Below, piece after piece: positions 32,739-42,401 of a stretch of DNA of 64,000 nucleotides; position 1 is the first letter of the stretch; each line of letters starts with the position of its first letter. The notes under the pieces were generated by a model that worked only from the letters and a program-made list of their open reading frames with translations, was not told where the DNA came from and searched no databases. Both the position numbers and the translations under genes were made by a program. The stretch is from the NCBI RefSeq assembly GCF_030227115.1, contig NZ_JASSUA010000003.1, positions 1 through 64,000 on the forward strand, written 5' to 3'. The DNA is from Marinobacter sp. SS13-12 (GTDB taxonomy: Bacteria; Pseudomonadota; Gammaproteobacteria; Pseudomonadales; Oleiphilaceae).

Positions 32739-32768
32739 TTGTTGCTAAACTACACTAAGGTCTATACT
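32739..32768 (+). promoter_or_regulatory. Candidate sigma-70 promoter of the ftsB operon
   Basis: TTGTTG (32739-32744) and TATACT (32763-32768) are 18 bases apart, between the eno terminator and ftsB. The start would lie about 30 bases before the ftsB ATG. Match to consensus is fair; not tested. Confidence 0.45.
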
Positions 32769-32804
32769 GACTGTCCGGTTGTTGCATCGTAAACGGAATC
32801 CGCA

Positions 32805-33077
32805 ATGAAGTTGCTCTGGTCCATCATGATTATTCTCATTCTCCTGCTACAGGTGCGCCTGTGGGTCGGGGAGGGCAGTTTTGCCCAGGTATGGGGGCTG
32901 GAAAAGGCCATTGCCGAACAGCGCGAGGTAAATGATGAGCTGGCTGTTCGTAACGAACGTCTGTATGCCGAGGTCCGCAATCTCCGTGGCGAGAAGGGTG
33001 CGGTAGAAGAGCGGGCGCGCATGAACCTGGGACTGATCCGAAACGATGAAACCTTCTTCCTGGTGGTTGAGCAGTAG
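32805..33077 (+). CDS. ftsB: Cell division protein FtsB
   Basis: A 90-residue bitopic membrane protein of the divisome (FtsQBL complex). One membrane helix (about residues 4-20) is followed by a periplasmic coiled coil (LEKAIAEQREVNDELAVRNE) and the ARMNLGLIRNDETFF end typical of FtsB. The location after eno and before ispD is the classic one. Confidence 0.95.
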   Translation: MKLLWSIMIILILLLQVRLWVGEGSFAQVWGLEKAIAEQREVNDELAVRNERLYAEVRNLRGEKGAVEERARMNLGLIRNDETFFLVVEQ

Positions 33078-33115
33078 GCAGCCACAAGCCAGACCTTTCA
33101 AAGCCGACCACGTTC

Positions 33116-33814
33116 ATGAGTAAACCCCGCTACTGGCTGATCGTTCCCGCCGCAGGCTCCGGCCAGCGAATGAAGGCTGACTGCCCCAAACAGTACCTTC
33201 GGCTGGGCCAGCGTTTTATTCTCGATATCACACTTTCCTGTTTACTGGATAACGCCGCTTTTGCCGCGTGCGTGGTGGCTACAGGGCCCAATGACCAGTG
33301 GTGGCCGGGAACGGAGGCCAGCAAGGACCGCCGTATCACTACCTGTATCGGTGGTGCGGAGCGTGCAGAGTCAGTGTTGGCGGCCCTTGATGCGTTGTCT
33401 GACCGTGCGAATGATGATGACTGGGTTCTGGTCCACGACGCGGCTCGTCCCTGTCTTCATGCTGACGATCTTGCGCGTTTGTTAACCGAACTGAAGAGTC
33501 ATCCGGTAGGAGGCTTGCTGGCAACGCCAGTGGCGGATACCCTCAAGCGTACCGGGCCCGGGAGCCACGAGGTTGAAGCGACGGTAGACCGTCGCGATCT
33601 CTGGCGCGCCCTGACTCCCCAGATGTTTCGTTTCCTGGCACTGAAGCAGGCACTTGAGAGCGCCATCGACTCCGGGTATCCGGTAACCGACGAAGCCTCC
33701 GCGATCGAGTTTGCGGGCCAGATACCCTGTATCGTGGAGGGACGACCGGATAACATAAAGGTTACTGTACCTGCCGATCTGGCCCTCGCCGGTTTTATCT
33801 TGGAAAGGAAATAA
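33116..33814 (+). CDS. ispD: 2-C-methyl-D-erythritol 4-phosphate cytidylyltransferase
   Basis: A 232-residue enzyme of the MEP isoprenoid route, linking CTP and methylerythritol phosphate. The nucleotide loop is [29 protein letters not shown] and [14 protein letters not shown] are family hallmarks. It lies 38 bases after ftsB and 4 before ispF. Confidence 0.97.
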   Translation: MSKPRYWLIVPAAGSGQRMKADCPKQYLRLGQRFILDITLSCLLDNAAFAACVVATGPNDQWWPGTEASKDRRITTCIGGAERAESVLAALDALSDRANDDDWVLVHDAARPCLHADDLARLLTELKSHPVGGLLATPVADTLKRTGPGSHEVEATVDRRDLWRALTPQMFRFLALKQALESAIDSGYPVTDEASAIEFAGQIPCIVEGRPDNIKVTVPADLALAGFILERK

Positions 33815-33818
33815 CACT

Positions 33819-34298
33819 ATGCGAATCGGGCAAGGATTCGATGTCCATGCGTTTTGCGAGGGTGACCATGTCACCCTCGGCGGCGTCCGTATTCCGTTCA
33901 GTCAGGGCCTGAGGGCCCACTCTGACGGGGATGTGCTGCTGCATGCCCTCGCTGATGCGTTGCTCGGCGCCACTGCCTTGGGAGATATCGGCCACTTGTT
34001 CCCGGACACCAGTGATGAGTGGGCCGGCGCCGATAGCCGGGATCTGTTGCGCAGGGTTCTGGAGCGCGTATCAGACGAAGGTTTTGTGATTGGCAATGTG
34101 GATGCCACCATCATTGCCCAGGCTCCGAAGATGGCTCCGCATATTCAAGCCATGCGTCTGAATATTGCCGAAGATCTTGCCATTCCTGCCAGCCGCGTCA
34201 GCGTCAAGGCAACCACCACCGAGAAACTGGGTTTTACCGGCCGCGGCGAGGGCATCGCCTGCCAGGCCATTTGTCTGCTTGAAGCGGTATCCTCATGA
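33819..34298 (+). CDS. ispF: 2-C-methyl-D-erythritol 2,4-cyclodiphosphate synthase
   Basis: A 159-residue homotrimeric zinc enzyme of the MEP route. The zinc ligands are in GQGFDVHAF (Asp8, His10) and the His of [34 protein letters not shown] is the C-terminal signature. It overlaps truD by 4 bases. Confidence 0.97.
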   Translation: MRIGQGFDVHAFCEGDHVTLGGVRIPFSQGLRAHSDGDVLLHALADALLGATALGDIGHLFPDTSDEWAGADSRDLLRRVLERVSDEGFVIGNVDATIIAQAPKMAPHIQAMRLNIAEDLAIPASRVSVKATTTEKLGFTGRGEGIACQAICLLEAVSS

Positions 34299-35383
34299 TC
34301 GACGCCACTGACAGAAACCCGGAGAAGTCTGGCTGGCGCCTCGACTGGCCTACCTCCGGCGGAGGGAGAGTGGCCAGTGCCCTGCTCAAGTCCACCCCGG
34401 ATGATTTTTTCGTGGATGAAGACCTGCCTCTGCCGGATGACCTGGCGTCCGGTGGCGAGCACCTCTGCATTCGGCTGGAAAAAAGGGGTGATAATACCGA
34501 TTACGTTGCGCGGCAACTGGCCACTCTTTCTGGCTGTCGCCATTTCGATGTGGGTTTTTGCGGGCTCAAGGACCGCCATGCGGTCACTCGTCAATGGTTC
34601 AGTGTTTACCGGCCGGGCCAGGAAGATGAAGACGCCGCGTTCCTCGGGGAAGTAGCGGAGAACCGGCGAGTCCTCGAATACCACCGCCAGGCTCGAAAGC
34701 TGCGCCGGAGCGACCACCGGGGTAACTATTTCGAGTTGGTTCTGCGGGAGGTGTCGGGGGACCCGGAGGCTGTTGACGAGGCTCTGACCCGGTTGCGGGA
34801 CCTGGGTTGTCCGAATTACTTCGGGCCCCAGCGATTTGGTCATAACGGGGCTAACCTGGACCGGGCGCTGGCCATGGATCCGTCAAAGCTGAATCGTCGT
34901 GGTTCCCGCAACGTCAAAAAGCGTGGCAGGGGGCGGTCGACCTCTGGCAGTGGCGACAGTAAAAACGTATTGTACTTTTCGGCGGCACGCTCCTGGTTAT
35001 TCAACGAAGTGCTTGCGTACCGGGTGCAGAGTGGCACCTGGCTGGCACCTCTGGAAGGTGAACCAGGAACCAATGACAATCAGGATATAATGGTGACCGG
35101 CCCCCTCTGGGGTGACGGCGGAACAGAGGCGGTATCAGTCCAGGGGGAAATCGAGCGGACGGTGGTTGCTGAGCATCCAGAGTTGGCGGCGGTGTTTGCA
35201 ACAACGCGGATGAAGCCGGAACGCCGGCCACTTCGGATGAGGCCGGAAGCGTTCGAGTGGCAGTGGCAGGGTCGTGACCAGCTATTGCTGAAGTTCTGGC
35301 TCGCGCCCGGGCAATATGCGACGACCTTGCTGGGTGATGTATTCGAGATAACGGATGCCACCAGGGAGACAGGGCAGGACTGA
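34295..35383 (+). CDS. truD: tRNA pseudouridine(13) synthase
   Basis: A 362-residue pseudouridine synthase acting on U13 of tRNA-Glu. The catalytic Asp lies in [23 protein letters not shown] marks the TruD family. In the region before [13 protein letters not shown] there is a basic, glycine- and serine-rich insertion ([19 protein letters not shown]) longer than in the E. coli protein, perhaps an RNA-contacting flexible loop. Its start overlaps ispF, so it is translationally coupled. Confidence 0.95.
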   Translation: MIDATDRNPEKSGWRLDWPTSGGGRVASALLKSTPDDFFVDEDLPLPDDLASGGEHLCIRLEKRGDNTDYVARQLATLSGCRHFDVGFCGLKDRHAVTRQWFSVYRPGQEDEDAAFLGEVAENRRVLEYHRQARKLRRSDHRGNYFELVLREVSGDPEAVDEALTRLRDLGCPNYFGPQRFGHNGANLDRALAMDPSKLNRRGSRNVKKRGRGRSTSGSGDSKNVLYFSAARSWLFNEVLAYRVQSGTWLAPLEGEPGTNDNQDIMVTGPLWGDGGTEAVSVQGEIERTVVAEHPELAAVFATTRMKPERRPLRMRPEAFEWQWQGRDQLLLKFWLAPGQYATTLLGDVFEITDATRETGQD

Positions 35384-35493
35384 CGCCTCCCGGTTTCAAT
35401 AAAAGGGGCGCAAGACCCCGACAATAGAATACCCGGCACCACGTTGCGGCTTGTTGAGGTGGACACGGGTAATCAAGGCTAGCGGAGAAAATT

Positions 35494-36258
35494 GTGCGAA
35501 TTCTGTTGTCCAATGATGATGGCGTTCATTCACCCGGACTGCAGGCCCTTTATGAAGGGCTTGTCGGTTTGGGGGATCTAGAAGTTGTAGCGCCGGATCG
35601 CGACCACAGCGGTGCCAGCAATGCGTTAACGCTGAACCGCCCATTAACGGTTGAAGACCATCCGAACGGATTCCGTTCGGTGGATGGCACTCCTACGGAC
35701 TGTGTTCACCTGGGGGTAAATGGTCTGTTCGACGAGCCCTTTGATCGGGTGGTGTCGGGCATCAATACCCACGCCAATCTCGGGGATGACATTATCTATT
35801 CCGGAACCGTTGCTGCCGCCACCGAAGGCCGGAATCTCGGGTTGCCGGCGATCGCGGTGTCATTGGTCAATGAGGGGCGCTTCCATTACGAAACCGCTGC
35901 CCGGGTTGTTCGGGTGTTACTGGAGAGCAAAGATCCGCTCACTCTCGGGCCCCGTTGTATCCTCAATGTGAATGTCCCCGATGTGCCCTGGGAAGAGATA
36001 GCGGGCTTTCGCGTTACTCGCCTGGGCCATCGTGATCGAGCAGAGGGTGCGGTTCCCATGACCTGCCCACGGGGCAAGGCCCGTTACTGGATTGGCGCGG
36101 CAGGCAAAGGCAGTGATGCCGGGCCGGGTACCGATTTCAACGCTGTCCGTGAGAACTATGTGTCGATTACCCCGGTCCATGTGGATATGACCAGGCACGA
36201 AGTGCTTTCAGCCCTGCGGGAGTGGGTTGGGCTGCTGTCGGAACGGGAGGCGCGCTGA
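35494..36258 (+). CDS. surE: 5'/3'-nucleotidase SurE
   Basis: A 254-residue survival-protein phosphatase. The metal site is ILLSNDDGVHSPGL (Asp8, Asp9); SGASNALT and SGINTHANLGDDIIYSGTVAA follow. It uses GTG with GGAG upstream. The 110 bases before it hold no clear terminator. It overlaps pcm by 1 base (TGATG). Confidence 0.96.
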   Translation: MRILLSNDDGVHSPGLQALYEGLVGLGDLEVVAPDRDHSGASNALTLNRPLTVEDHPNGFRSVDGTPTDCVHLGVNGLFDEPFDRVVSGINTHANLGDDIIYSGTVAAATEGRNLGLPAIAVSLVNEGRFHYETAARVVRVLLESKDPLTLGPRCILNVNVPDVPWEEIAGFRVTRLGHRDRAEGAVPMTCPRGKARYWIGAAGKGSDAGPGTDFNAVRENYVSITPVHVDMTRHEVLSALREWVGLLSEREAR

Positions 36259-36914
36259 TGGTCGCAGAAATCGATGGTATCGGTATGACATCACGCAGAA
36301 CCCGCATGCGGCTGATACAAAGGCTGAGAGCGGCCGGCATTTCCGATGAGCAGGTGCTGCAGGCGATGTCTGATACCCCGCGCCATATCTTCCTGGATGA
36401 GGCCCTTTCCCACCGGGCCTATGAAGACACGTCATTGCCTATCGGTTATAGCCAGACCCTTTCCCAGCCCTATATTGTTGCGCGAATGACCGAAGCACTG
36501 ATGCGCCACAAGCCACGCAAGGTGCTCGAGCTGGGTACCGGTTCCGGTTACCAGACCGCAATCCTGGCCCGGTTGGTGGATCAGGTGTTCAGTGTTGAGC
36601 GCATCCGGCCGCTACAGGACCGGGCCCGGGACCGGCTACGTCAGCTTGGTCTGCGCAATGTCATGCTCAAGCATGCCGACGGCGGCATGGGCTGGCCAGA
36701 TCAGGGGCCCTTTGACGGGATCATCGTCACCGCCGCTCCCCGGGAAATCCCCCCGGAGCTCAAGGAGCAGCTTGCGGACGGTGGTGTGATCGTCGCTCCG
36801 ATCGGTGAAGGAACCCAGATGCTGGTGGAAATGGTCCGCCATGGTGACCGGTTTGAAACCACAGACATCGAGCCGGTGCGTTTTGTTCCTCTCCTGGGCG
36901 GGGTTGTCCGGTGA
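36258..36914 (+). CDS. pcm: Protein-L-isoaspartate O-methyltransferase
   Basis: A 218-residue SAM-dependent repair enzyme for isoaspartyl residues. SAM binding is VLELGTGSGYQTAIL; the substrate loop is IGYSQTLSQPYIVARMTEAL. The ATG at 36258 has GGGAGG upstream and meets the surE stop; the frame is open further 5' but with no better start. The order surE-pcm-(membrane protein)-nlpD-rpoS is conserved. Confidence 0.96.
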   Translation: MVAEIDGIGMTSRRTRMRLIQRLRAAGISDEQVLQAMSDTPRHIFLDEALSHRAYEDTSLPIGYSQTLSQPYIVARMTEALMRHKPRKVLELGTGSGYQTAILARLVDQVFSVERIRPLQDRARDRLRQLGLRNVMLKHADGGMGWPDQGPFDGIIVTAAPREIPPELKEQLADGGVIVAPIGEGTQMLVEMVRHGDRFETTDIEPVRFVPLLGGVVR

Positions 36915-37879
36915 CCTCAGAGCCCCAAACTCAAGACACTACTGAACCGGCCCGCTCTCACCATCCTTTTGCTGTGTTTCTCAGGGGTATGGCCATGGGG
37001 GCTGCGGATATCGTGCCCGGAGTGTCCGGGGGTACCATCGCCTTCATCACCGGCATCTACTTCCGACTGCTGGAAGCCATCGGGGCAATCCCCCTGGCGG
37101 TATTCAGGCACCTGATTCGCGGCCGGATAAATGCATTCTGGCTGGCCTGTGACGGCACTTTCCTGTTGAGCCTGCTGATGGGCATTGTTGTCAGTATCGC
37201 TACACTGGCCTCTGCCATCAGTTTTATCCTGACGGAATATCCCGTTCTTATCTGGAGTTTTTTCTTTGGCCTGATTGTGGCTTCTGTCTGGCATGTGGGC
37301 CGCCAGGTTCGCCATTACGTGCCAATGCTTATCCTGCCGTTTCTTGCCGGGACGGTATTTGCCTGGTGGGTGACCACCTTGCCGGCCAGTCAGCTTGACC
37401 CCTCGGCCATGGTCTTTTTCGGAGCCGGCGCCCTGGCGATCTGTGCGATGATACTTCCGGGTATTTCCGGTAGCTTCATACTGGTCATTCTGGGCATGTA
37501 CGTTCCGGTCCTGGACGCCATACGTGCACTGGATCTGGGAACGTTACTGATTTTCGTTGGCGGATGCCTTGTGGGGCTGCTGTCTGTGGCCAGGCTTATT
37601 ACCTGGGCGTTCAGGCGGTTTCACGACCCGGTTCTGGCCCTGCTTACGGGGTTTATGGTGGGGGCACTGAACAAGGTCTGGCCCTGGAAGGAAGCGATGA
37701 GTTGGCGGACCAACAGCGCAGGCGAGCAGGTGCCGCTTAACGAGGCGAGCATCAGCCCCCTGGGCTATGCTGAGATGACTGGTCAGGATCCGCAACTGAT
37801 GCTGGCTGTCATCTGTGCGTCCCTGGGCCTGTTATTGGTATTGCTGGTGGAATGGGCCGGCAGGAAAGAAACTGTCTGA
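36911..37879 (+). CDS. DUF368 (PopT-like) polyprenyl-phosphate transporter
   Basis: A 322-residue inner-membrane protein with about 8-9 helices. The DUF368 signature is RGMAMGAADIVPGVSGGTIA, with a second internal copy MILPGISGSFILVILGMY. DUF368 proteins (PopT of Vibrio) are known to recycle undecaprenyl phosphate across the membrane, which fits an envelope role here. Start is GTG overlapping the pcm stop (GTGA). Confidence 0.9.
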   Translation: MTSEPQTQDTTEPARSHHPFAVFLRGMAMGAADIVPGVSGGTIAFITGIYFRLLEAIGAIPLAVFRHLIRGRINAFWLACDGTFLLSLLMGIVVSIATLASAISFILTEYPVLIWSFFFGLIVASVWHVGRQVRHYVPMLILPFLAGTVFAWWVTTLPASQLDPSAMVFFGAGALAICAMILPGISGSFILVILGMYVPVLDAIRALDLGTLLIFVGGCLVGLLSVARLITWAFRRFHDPVLALLTGFMVGALNKVWPWKEAMSWRTNSAGEQVPLNEASISPLGYAEMTGQDPQLMLAVICASLGLLLVLLVEWAGRKETV

Positions 37880-38052
37880 TGATCACTGCCAGCGGCTGAT
37901 TTTCGCTCGGATCTGTGCGGTGGATCACAGGTCTATCGAGACGAAGTGTTACTTTTTGCTCATTGAAGGTGTGTCGACCGGTAACAAATACAACAAGTGG
38001 GTAACTTGGTTTTCTGTCCAAAATGTGCAATAAATTAGCGGGTTACTTACAA

Positions 38053-38066
38053 CACTTTATAAAGTG
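38053..38066. promoter_or_regulatory. Perfect 14-bp palindrome upstream of nlpD
   Basis: CACTTTATAAAGTG is a perfect palindrome, 57 bases before the nlpD start, inside the 243-base AT-rich gap between DUF368 and nlpD. It could be an operator for a dimeric regulator of nlpD-rpoS, or simply part of the promoter. A T-run follows 6 bases later, so a weak terminator for the DUF368 transcript is a less likely alternative. Confidence 0.4.
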
Positions 38067-38122
38067 CCGTATTTTTTATACGAATTTTTGATAACGGGCA
38101 TATTTTTATTCTTTTCAGATCA

Positions 38123-39010
38123 GTGCGTGGGTTTATTATCACTGCAAAGGCAGTTCTCCCGCGGCTCCCCTCCGGTGCCCCTGTCTCTCCGTGTTCGAAA
38201 AAGCAGGGTCGCCATCGCACCCTCCCTGTGTTGCTGCTCAGTTTGGTGTTGTTTCCTTTTCTGCTCAGTGGCTGCAACACCCAGGCACTGTACCAGGACG
38301 ACATTTACAACCCGCCGGTATATTGGGGCAGGCATGTGGTCAAGCCGGGTGAAACTCTCTATAGCATTGCCTGGCGCTATGGCCGCGACTACCGCGAGCT
38401 TGGCGACGCCAACGGAATCAATCCCCCTTTTAACATCAAGGCAGGGCAGGTGCTCCGGCTGGATGTTCGTGGAAATGTAACATCGTCTGGAGATAATCGG
38501 AGCAGAAGCAAACCTGCGGTGTCTTCTTCACCGACGCGGTCTGCACCGAGCGTTTCTCGCCAGCAGGCAGCGAAACCGACGGTCTCGAAAGCACCAGACA
38601 GGTCATCGCCGCTAACAGGGCAAAGCCAGACCGTCGCCAGTATCGACTGGCGTTGGCCACACGTTGGCACCGTAATTGCAGGCTATTCAACGTCCGGGAA
38701 AGTCAATAAAGGTATTGATATTGCTGGAAAAGAAGGGGACTCTGTAAGGGCGGCGGCAAGTGGTAATGTCGTCTATGCCGGTAGCGGATTACTTGGCTAC
38801 GGCAACCTGGTTATAGTGAACCACAACGAGCACTATTTGAGTGCTTATGCACACAACCGGAAGATTCTGGTGCAGGAAGGGGAGGATGTAAAAGCCGGAC
38901 AGGTCATCGCTGAACTGGGAAACAGCGGCACGGATCGACCCAAGTTGCATTTTGAAATCCGCAAAAATGGCAACCCTGTGGACCCCGCGCACTACCTCCC
39001 ACCCCGATGA
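38123..39010 (+). CDS. nlpD: Murein hydrolase activator NlpD
   Basis: A 295-residue lipoprotein that activates the amidase AmiC at the septum. A long positively charged start (GTG) leads to a hydrophobic segment and lipobox LLSGC. A LysM domain (HVVKPGETLYSIAWRYG, about residues 69-115) follows, then a Ser/Pro-rich linker and a C-terminal LytM (M23) domain. As in E. coli NlpD, the M23 domain is degenerate: the first metal ligand is replaced in NKGIDIAG, so it should activate rather than cut. The GTG at 38123 is the only reasonable start before the signal peptide, but its ribosome-binding site is weak. rpoS follows. Confidence 0.93.
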   Translation: MRGFIITAKAVLPRLPSGAPVSPCSKKQGRHRTLPVLLLSLVLFPFLLSGCNTQALYQDDIYNPPVYWGRHVVKPGETLYSIAWRYGRDYRELGDANGINPPFNIKAGQVLRLDVRGNVTSSGDNRSRSKPAVSSSPTRSAPSVSRQQAAKPTVSKAPDRSSPLTGQSQTVASIDWRWPHVGTVIAGYSTSGKVNKGIDIAGKEGDSVRAAASGNVVYAGSGLLGYGNLVIVNHNEHYLSAYAHNRKILVQEGEDVKAGQVIAELGNSGTDRPKLHFEIRKNGNPVDPAHYLPPR

Positions 39011-39200
39011 GACGGACTTGCGACACAATCCTGATGCCGGCATCAGAGACAATCGACACCAAGAACAATAATCGGCGTTTTATTATCGCCGTGAGCTAGC
39101 AATAAATGTCCTGAACAAGAAAGCGAATAACAGCAGGCGCTCGCAATAACAAGAAACGGTGAGCGAATACCCAGGATCATTGAAAGGCGGGGCAAGAGTT

Positions 39201-40202
39201 ATGTCAGCAGAGCATGAAGAACTCATTATCGATCGCGTATCCGACGTCGAGGATGCAGACGATCAACTGTTAGCAGAAGACAAGGTAGAAGAAAAAGAGA
39301 CCGCGGAAGTAGAAGCGGCCGAAACAGAAGACGATATTCCGGCCCAGGGTCGATATTTCACCAGCCAGAAACAGCTGGATGCCACTCAGCTATACCTCAA
39401 CGAAATCGGTTTTTCTCCCCTTCTTACGCCTGAAGAAGAAGTCTATTTTTCACGGCTTGCCCGTAAAGGCGAAGAGTCCGGCCGGAAGCGGATGATAGAG
39501 AGCAACCTGCGGCTGGTGGTCAAGATAGCCCGTCGTTACGTCAATCGCGGCCTGACGCTGCTGGACCTGATCGAGGAAGGCAATCTGGGCCTGATCCGGG
39601 CTGTTGAGAAGTTTGATCCGGAACGGGGCTTCCGCTTCTCCACCTACGCCACCTGGTGGATTCGCCAGACCATTGAGCGGGCGATCATGAACCAGACCCG
39701 CACCATCCGCCTTCCCATTCATGTGGTCAAGGAGCTTAATCTCTATCTGCGTGCGGCCAGGGAGCTGACACAGAAACTGGACCACGAGCCTTCTGCTGAA
39801 GAAATCGCAAAGATGGTGGACAAGCCGGTTTCCGATGTGAAGCGGATGCTGGGGTTGAATGAGCGTGTTGCCTCCATGGATACACCCATCGGTAGCGGTG
39901 GTGAGAAGTCCCTGCTGGACACCGTTGCGGATGAAGGCGCATCAGACCCGGCTGATCTGCTGCAGGACAACAACATGTGTTCCTGCGTCGAGAAGTGGAT
40001 TGACCAGCTCAGCGACAAGCAGCAGGAAGTGCTCTCCCGCCGCTTTGGTCTGAGGGGTTATCCCATCAGCACGCTGGAAGAGGTTGGCCAGGAGATCGGC
40101 CTGACCCGTGAGCGGGTGCGGCAGATTCAGGTCGAGGCGCTTCGCCGCCTCCGGGAAATCCTGGAAAAAGAAGGCCTGTCAGGAACCATGCTTTTCAAGT
40201 AA
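39201..40202 (+). CDS. rpoS: RNA polymerase sigma factor RpoS
   Basis: The stationary-phase sigma factor, 333 residues from the ATG at 39201. An acidic N-terminal tail (about 45 residues) precedes region 1.2 ([16 protein letters not shown]), region 2 ([14 protein letters not shown]), region 3 and region 4.2 ([21 protein letters not shown]). A GTG at 39159 would add 14 residues. The 190-base gap after nlpD contains a small stem-loop (39073-39091) and may hold a leader; an additional promoter inside nlpD is typical for this locus. A strong terminator follows. Confidence 0.97.
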   Translation: MSAEHEELIIDRVSDVEDADDQLLAEDKVEEKETAEVEAAETEDDIPAQGRYFTSQKQLDATQLYLNEIGFSPLLTPEEEVYFSRLARKGEESGRKRMIESNLRLVVKIARRYVNRGLTLLDLIEEGNLGLIRAVEKFDPERGFRFSTYATWWIRQTIERAIMNQTRTIRLPIHVVKELNLYLRAARELTQKLDHEPSAEEIAKMVDKPVSDVKRMLGLNERVASMDTPIGSGGEKSLLDTVADEGASDPADLLQDNNMCSCVEKWIDQLSDKQQEVLSRRFGLRGYPISTLEEVGQEIGLTRERVRQIQVEALRRLREILEKEGLSGTMLFK

Positions 40203-40218
40203 CGGGTTCTGTCTGATC

Positions 40219-40254
40219 AAAAACCGGCCCGCTATCCGCGGGCCGGTTTTTTTT
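40219..40254 (+). terminator. Intrinsic terminator after rpoS
   Basis: A perfect 9-bp stem CCGGCCCGC/GCGGGCCGG with a 5-base loop, flanked by five A and eight T. Confidence 0.95.
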
Positions 40255-40394
40255 GCATTGCCAAATGAGAACCAGCCGGCGTAAGCGTCCGTTTGCTCCC
40301 TGTTAAACTTGTCTGGCCGGAGGGGGATAAGGGTGTCGAACTCCGGCAACTAATACCAAGACATTCAATAATAACGATCAATAAGGAAAGGACG

Positions 40395-40970
40395 ATGAAA
40401 AAGGCCCTATCAACAGGATTTGCCTCACTGCTGCTGACTGCAGCCCTGTCAGCCCCCGCTACCGCGCTGACGGTGGAAGGAGTTGACCTGCCGGATACCT
40501 ATTCGGCAATGGATACCGAGCTCAAGCTGAATGGTGCGGGCACCCGCTCCAAGTGGTTCATGGACCTCTACATCGGTGGTCTTTACGTGCCTGAGACCAT
40601 TGACGATGGCCAGGCCATTATCAATGCGGATGAGCCCCAGGCGATTACCCTGCATATCATTTCCGGGATGATCACCAGCGACAAGATGAAATCGGCCACC
40701 CTGGAGGGGTTCGAGAACTCTACCGGCGGCGATCTTTCAGCCATTCAGGGCGATGTCGATACCTTCCTCGATGTATTCTCCGAGGAAATAAAGGATGGCG
40801 ACGTGTTCGACCTGGTCTATTTGCCGGGTGAGGGTGTGCGTGTGCTGAAGAATGGCGACGAGCGCGCCACCATTGGTGACCTGGAATTCAAGAAGGCACT
40901 ATTTGGGATCTGGCTGTCGGACGAACCCGCCCAGGAAGACCTGAAAGAGAAAATGCTGGGTCAGCGATAA
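40395..40970 (+). CDS. Secreted chalcone isomerase-like protein
   Basis: A 191-residue periplasmic protein. The signal peptide ends near SAPATA (about residue 24). The mature part matches the bacterial chalcone-isomerase-like fold (MDLYIGGLYVPE, KKALFGIWLSDEPAQEDLKEKMLG). Bacterial members lack a flavonoid substrate and their role is unknown. The ATG at 40395 has AAGGAAAGG upstream; the frame extends 34 codons further but without a signal peptide at the start. Confidence 0.85.
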   Translation: MKKALSTGFASLLLTAALSAPATALTVEGVDLPDTYSAMDTELKLNGAGTRSKWFMDLYIGGLYVPETIDDGQAIINADEPQAITLHIISGMITSDKMKSATLEGFENSTGGDLSAIQGDVDTFLDVFSEEIKDGDVFDLVYLPGEGVRVLKNGDERATIGDLEFKKALFGIWLSDEPAQEDLKEKMLGQR

Positions 40971-40982
40971 TAGCCTGGTAAC

Positions 40983-41013
40983 GTGCCGGCTTCCCCGCTG
41001 GGGAAGCCAGCAC
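40983..41013. other. Stem-loop between convergent genes
   Basis: GTGC.GGCTTCCCC pairs with GGGGAAGCC.GCAC with a 3-base loop; it lies between the convergent chalcone-isomerase-like gene and nth. No T-run follows on either strand, so termination is uncertain, though it may protect both transcript ends. Confidence 0.55.
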
Positions 41014-41654
41014 TACTCCATGTAGTCCCTTTTCTGTTTGAACTCGCAAAGATCCTCGATAATGCAGGCGCCGCACTTGGGCTTTCTTGCCGTACAGGTA
41101 TAACGGCCGTGCAGGATCAACCAGTGGTGGGCGTCCAGCAGGAATTCCTTCGGCACCACCCGCATCAGGCGTTTTTCCACTTCCAGTACATTCTTGCCCG
41201 GAGCAATGCCTGTGCGGTTCGAGACCCTGAAGATGTGTGTATCCACAGCCATGGCAGGCTGCCCGAAAGCGGTGTTCAGAACCACATTGGCGGTTTTGCG
41301 CCCGACACCAGGCAGTGCTTCCAGATCCTCCCGGTTATCCGGCACCTCACCCCCGTGTTTTTCAATCAGGGCGCGGCAGGTTTTGATGACGTTCTCGGCC
41401 TTGCTGTTAAACAGCCCGATGGTTTTGATGTAGTCTTTCAGCCCGTCAACGCCAAGGGCCAGAATTTTCTCCGGGGTGTTGGCAACCGGGTAAAGTTTGG
41501 CGGTTGCCTTGTTCACGCCTACATCCGTGGCCTGGGCAGACAATATCACGGCAATCAGCAACTCGAACGGGCTGGAGTAGTTCAGCTCGGTGGTCGGGTT
41601 GGGGTTGGCGTCCCGTAAGCGGGTAAAGATTTTAATGCGTTTTTGTTTGTTCAT
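41013..41654 (-). CDS. nth: Endonuclease III
   Basis: A 213-residue DNA glycosylase/AP lyase removing oxidised pyrimidines. The helix-hairpin-helix is EALPGVGRKTANVVLN with the catalytic Lys; the catalytic Asp follows in AVDTHIFRVSNR; four Cys in CTARKPKCGACIIEDLC bind a 4Fe-4S cluster. As in many gammaproteobacteria it ends the rsx operon, 28 bases after rsxE. Confidence 0.97.
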   Translation of the reverse strand: MNKQKRIKIFTRLRDANPNPTTELNYSSPFELLIAVILSAQATDVGVNKATAKLYPVANTPEKILALGVDGLKDYIKTIGLFNSKAENVIKTCRALIEKHGGEVPDNREDLEALPGVGRKTANVVLNTAFGQPAMAVDTHIFRVSNRTGIAPGKNVLEVEKRLMRVVPKEFLLDAHHWLILHGRYTCTARKPKCGACIIEDLCEFKQKRDYME

Positions 41655-41682
41655 CAGCTCTCAATCAACTGCGGCCATGAAT

Positions 41683-42399
41683 TCAGGAAACGTGCCCGGT
41701 AACCCGGACCCGCTTGCTTCCGGAGGCTACCGGGGCGGGTTCGCTGGCCTTGCGGCGTTCCTCCAGGTGGCTGTCGATGTCGTTTTTCAGGGCAATCAGC
41801 AGCCCGAGGCCAACAAAGGCGCCGGGCGGCAATACCATAAAAAGCATATCCGGATAGTTTTCAAATGGTCGGATGACCCAGTCAGCAGCAGCGGGGCCGA
41901 GCAGCAGGTTCATGTCCACAAACAGACTTCCCTGGCCAATGAGCTCTCGCATGCCGCCGAGCACGATCAGAACGGCCAGAAAGCCGATTCCCATCATGGT
42001 TCCGTCCAGCAGGGCAGGGCCTGGTGCGTTTCTGGAAGCAAAGGCATCGGCCCGGCCCAGGATCGCGCAGTTGGTCACGATCAGCGGTATAAAAATGCCC
42101 AGTATCTGGTAGAGCTGGTAGGTGAAGGCCTGCATCAGTAGTTCGGCGCAGGTCACGAATGAAGCGATGATCATCACAAAAGCGGGCAACCGTACGGATT
42201 CACTGACGAAATTGCGGATAAGTGACACCGCAAGATTGGAACCCATCAGCACCATCAGGGTCGCCAGGCCCAGTCCGATGGCATTGACCACGGTGCTGGT
42301 GACGGCCAGCAGAGGGCAGAGCCCGAGCACCTGTACCAGTGCCGGGTTGTTGGTCCAGAGTCCGTCGCGGATGATTTCGCTGGAAGGTTTGGTTGCCAT
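41683..42399 (-). CDS. rsxE: Electron transport complex subunit RsxE
   Basis: A 238-residue integral membrane subunit of the Rnf/Rsx complex with about six helices; homologous to RsxA with inverted topology. Seen: [23 protein letters not shown] and [20 protein letters not shown]. The conserved Cys in the NCAILG and GLCPLLA segments bind the intramembrane iron-sulfur cluster between A and E. It starts 2 bases after rsxG. Confidence 0.96.
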   Translation of the reverse strand: MATKPSSEIIRDGLWTNNPALVQVLGLCPLLAVTSTVVNAIGLGLATLMVLMGSNLAVSLIRNFVSESVRLPAFVMIIASFVTCAELLMQAFTYQLYQILGIFIPLIVTNCAILGRADAFASRNAPGPALLDGTMMGIGFLAVLIVLGGMRELIGQGSLFVDMNLLLGPAAADWVIRPFENYPDMLFMVLPPGAFVGLGLLIALKNDIDSHLEERRKASEPAPVASGSKRVRVTGHVS

Positions 42400-42401
42400 G
42401 A

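Noticed and set aside
40983..41013. The hairpin as an intrinsic terminator
   Set aside because: The stem is strong but neither side has a T-run; it is listed only as a stem-loop.
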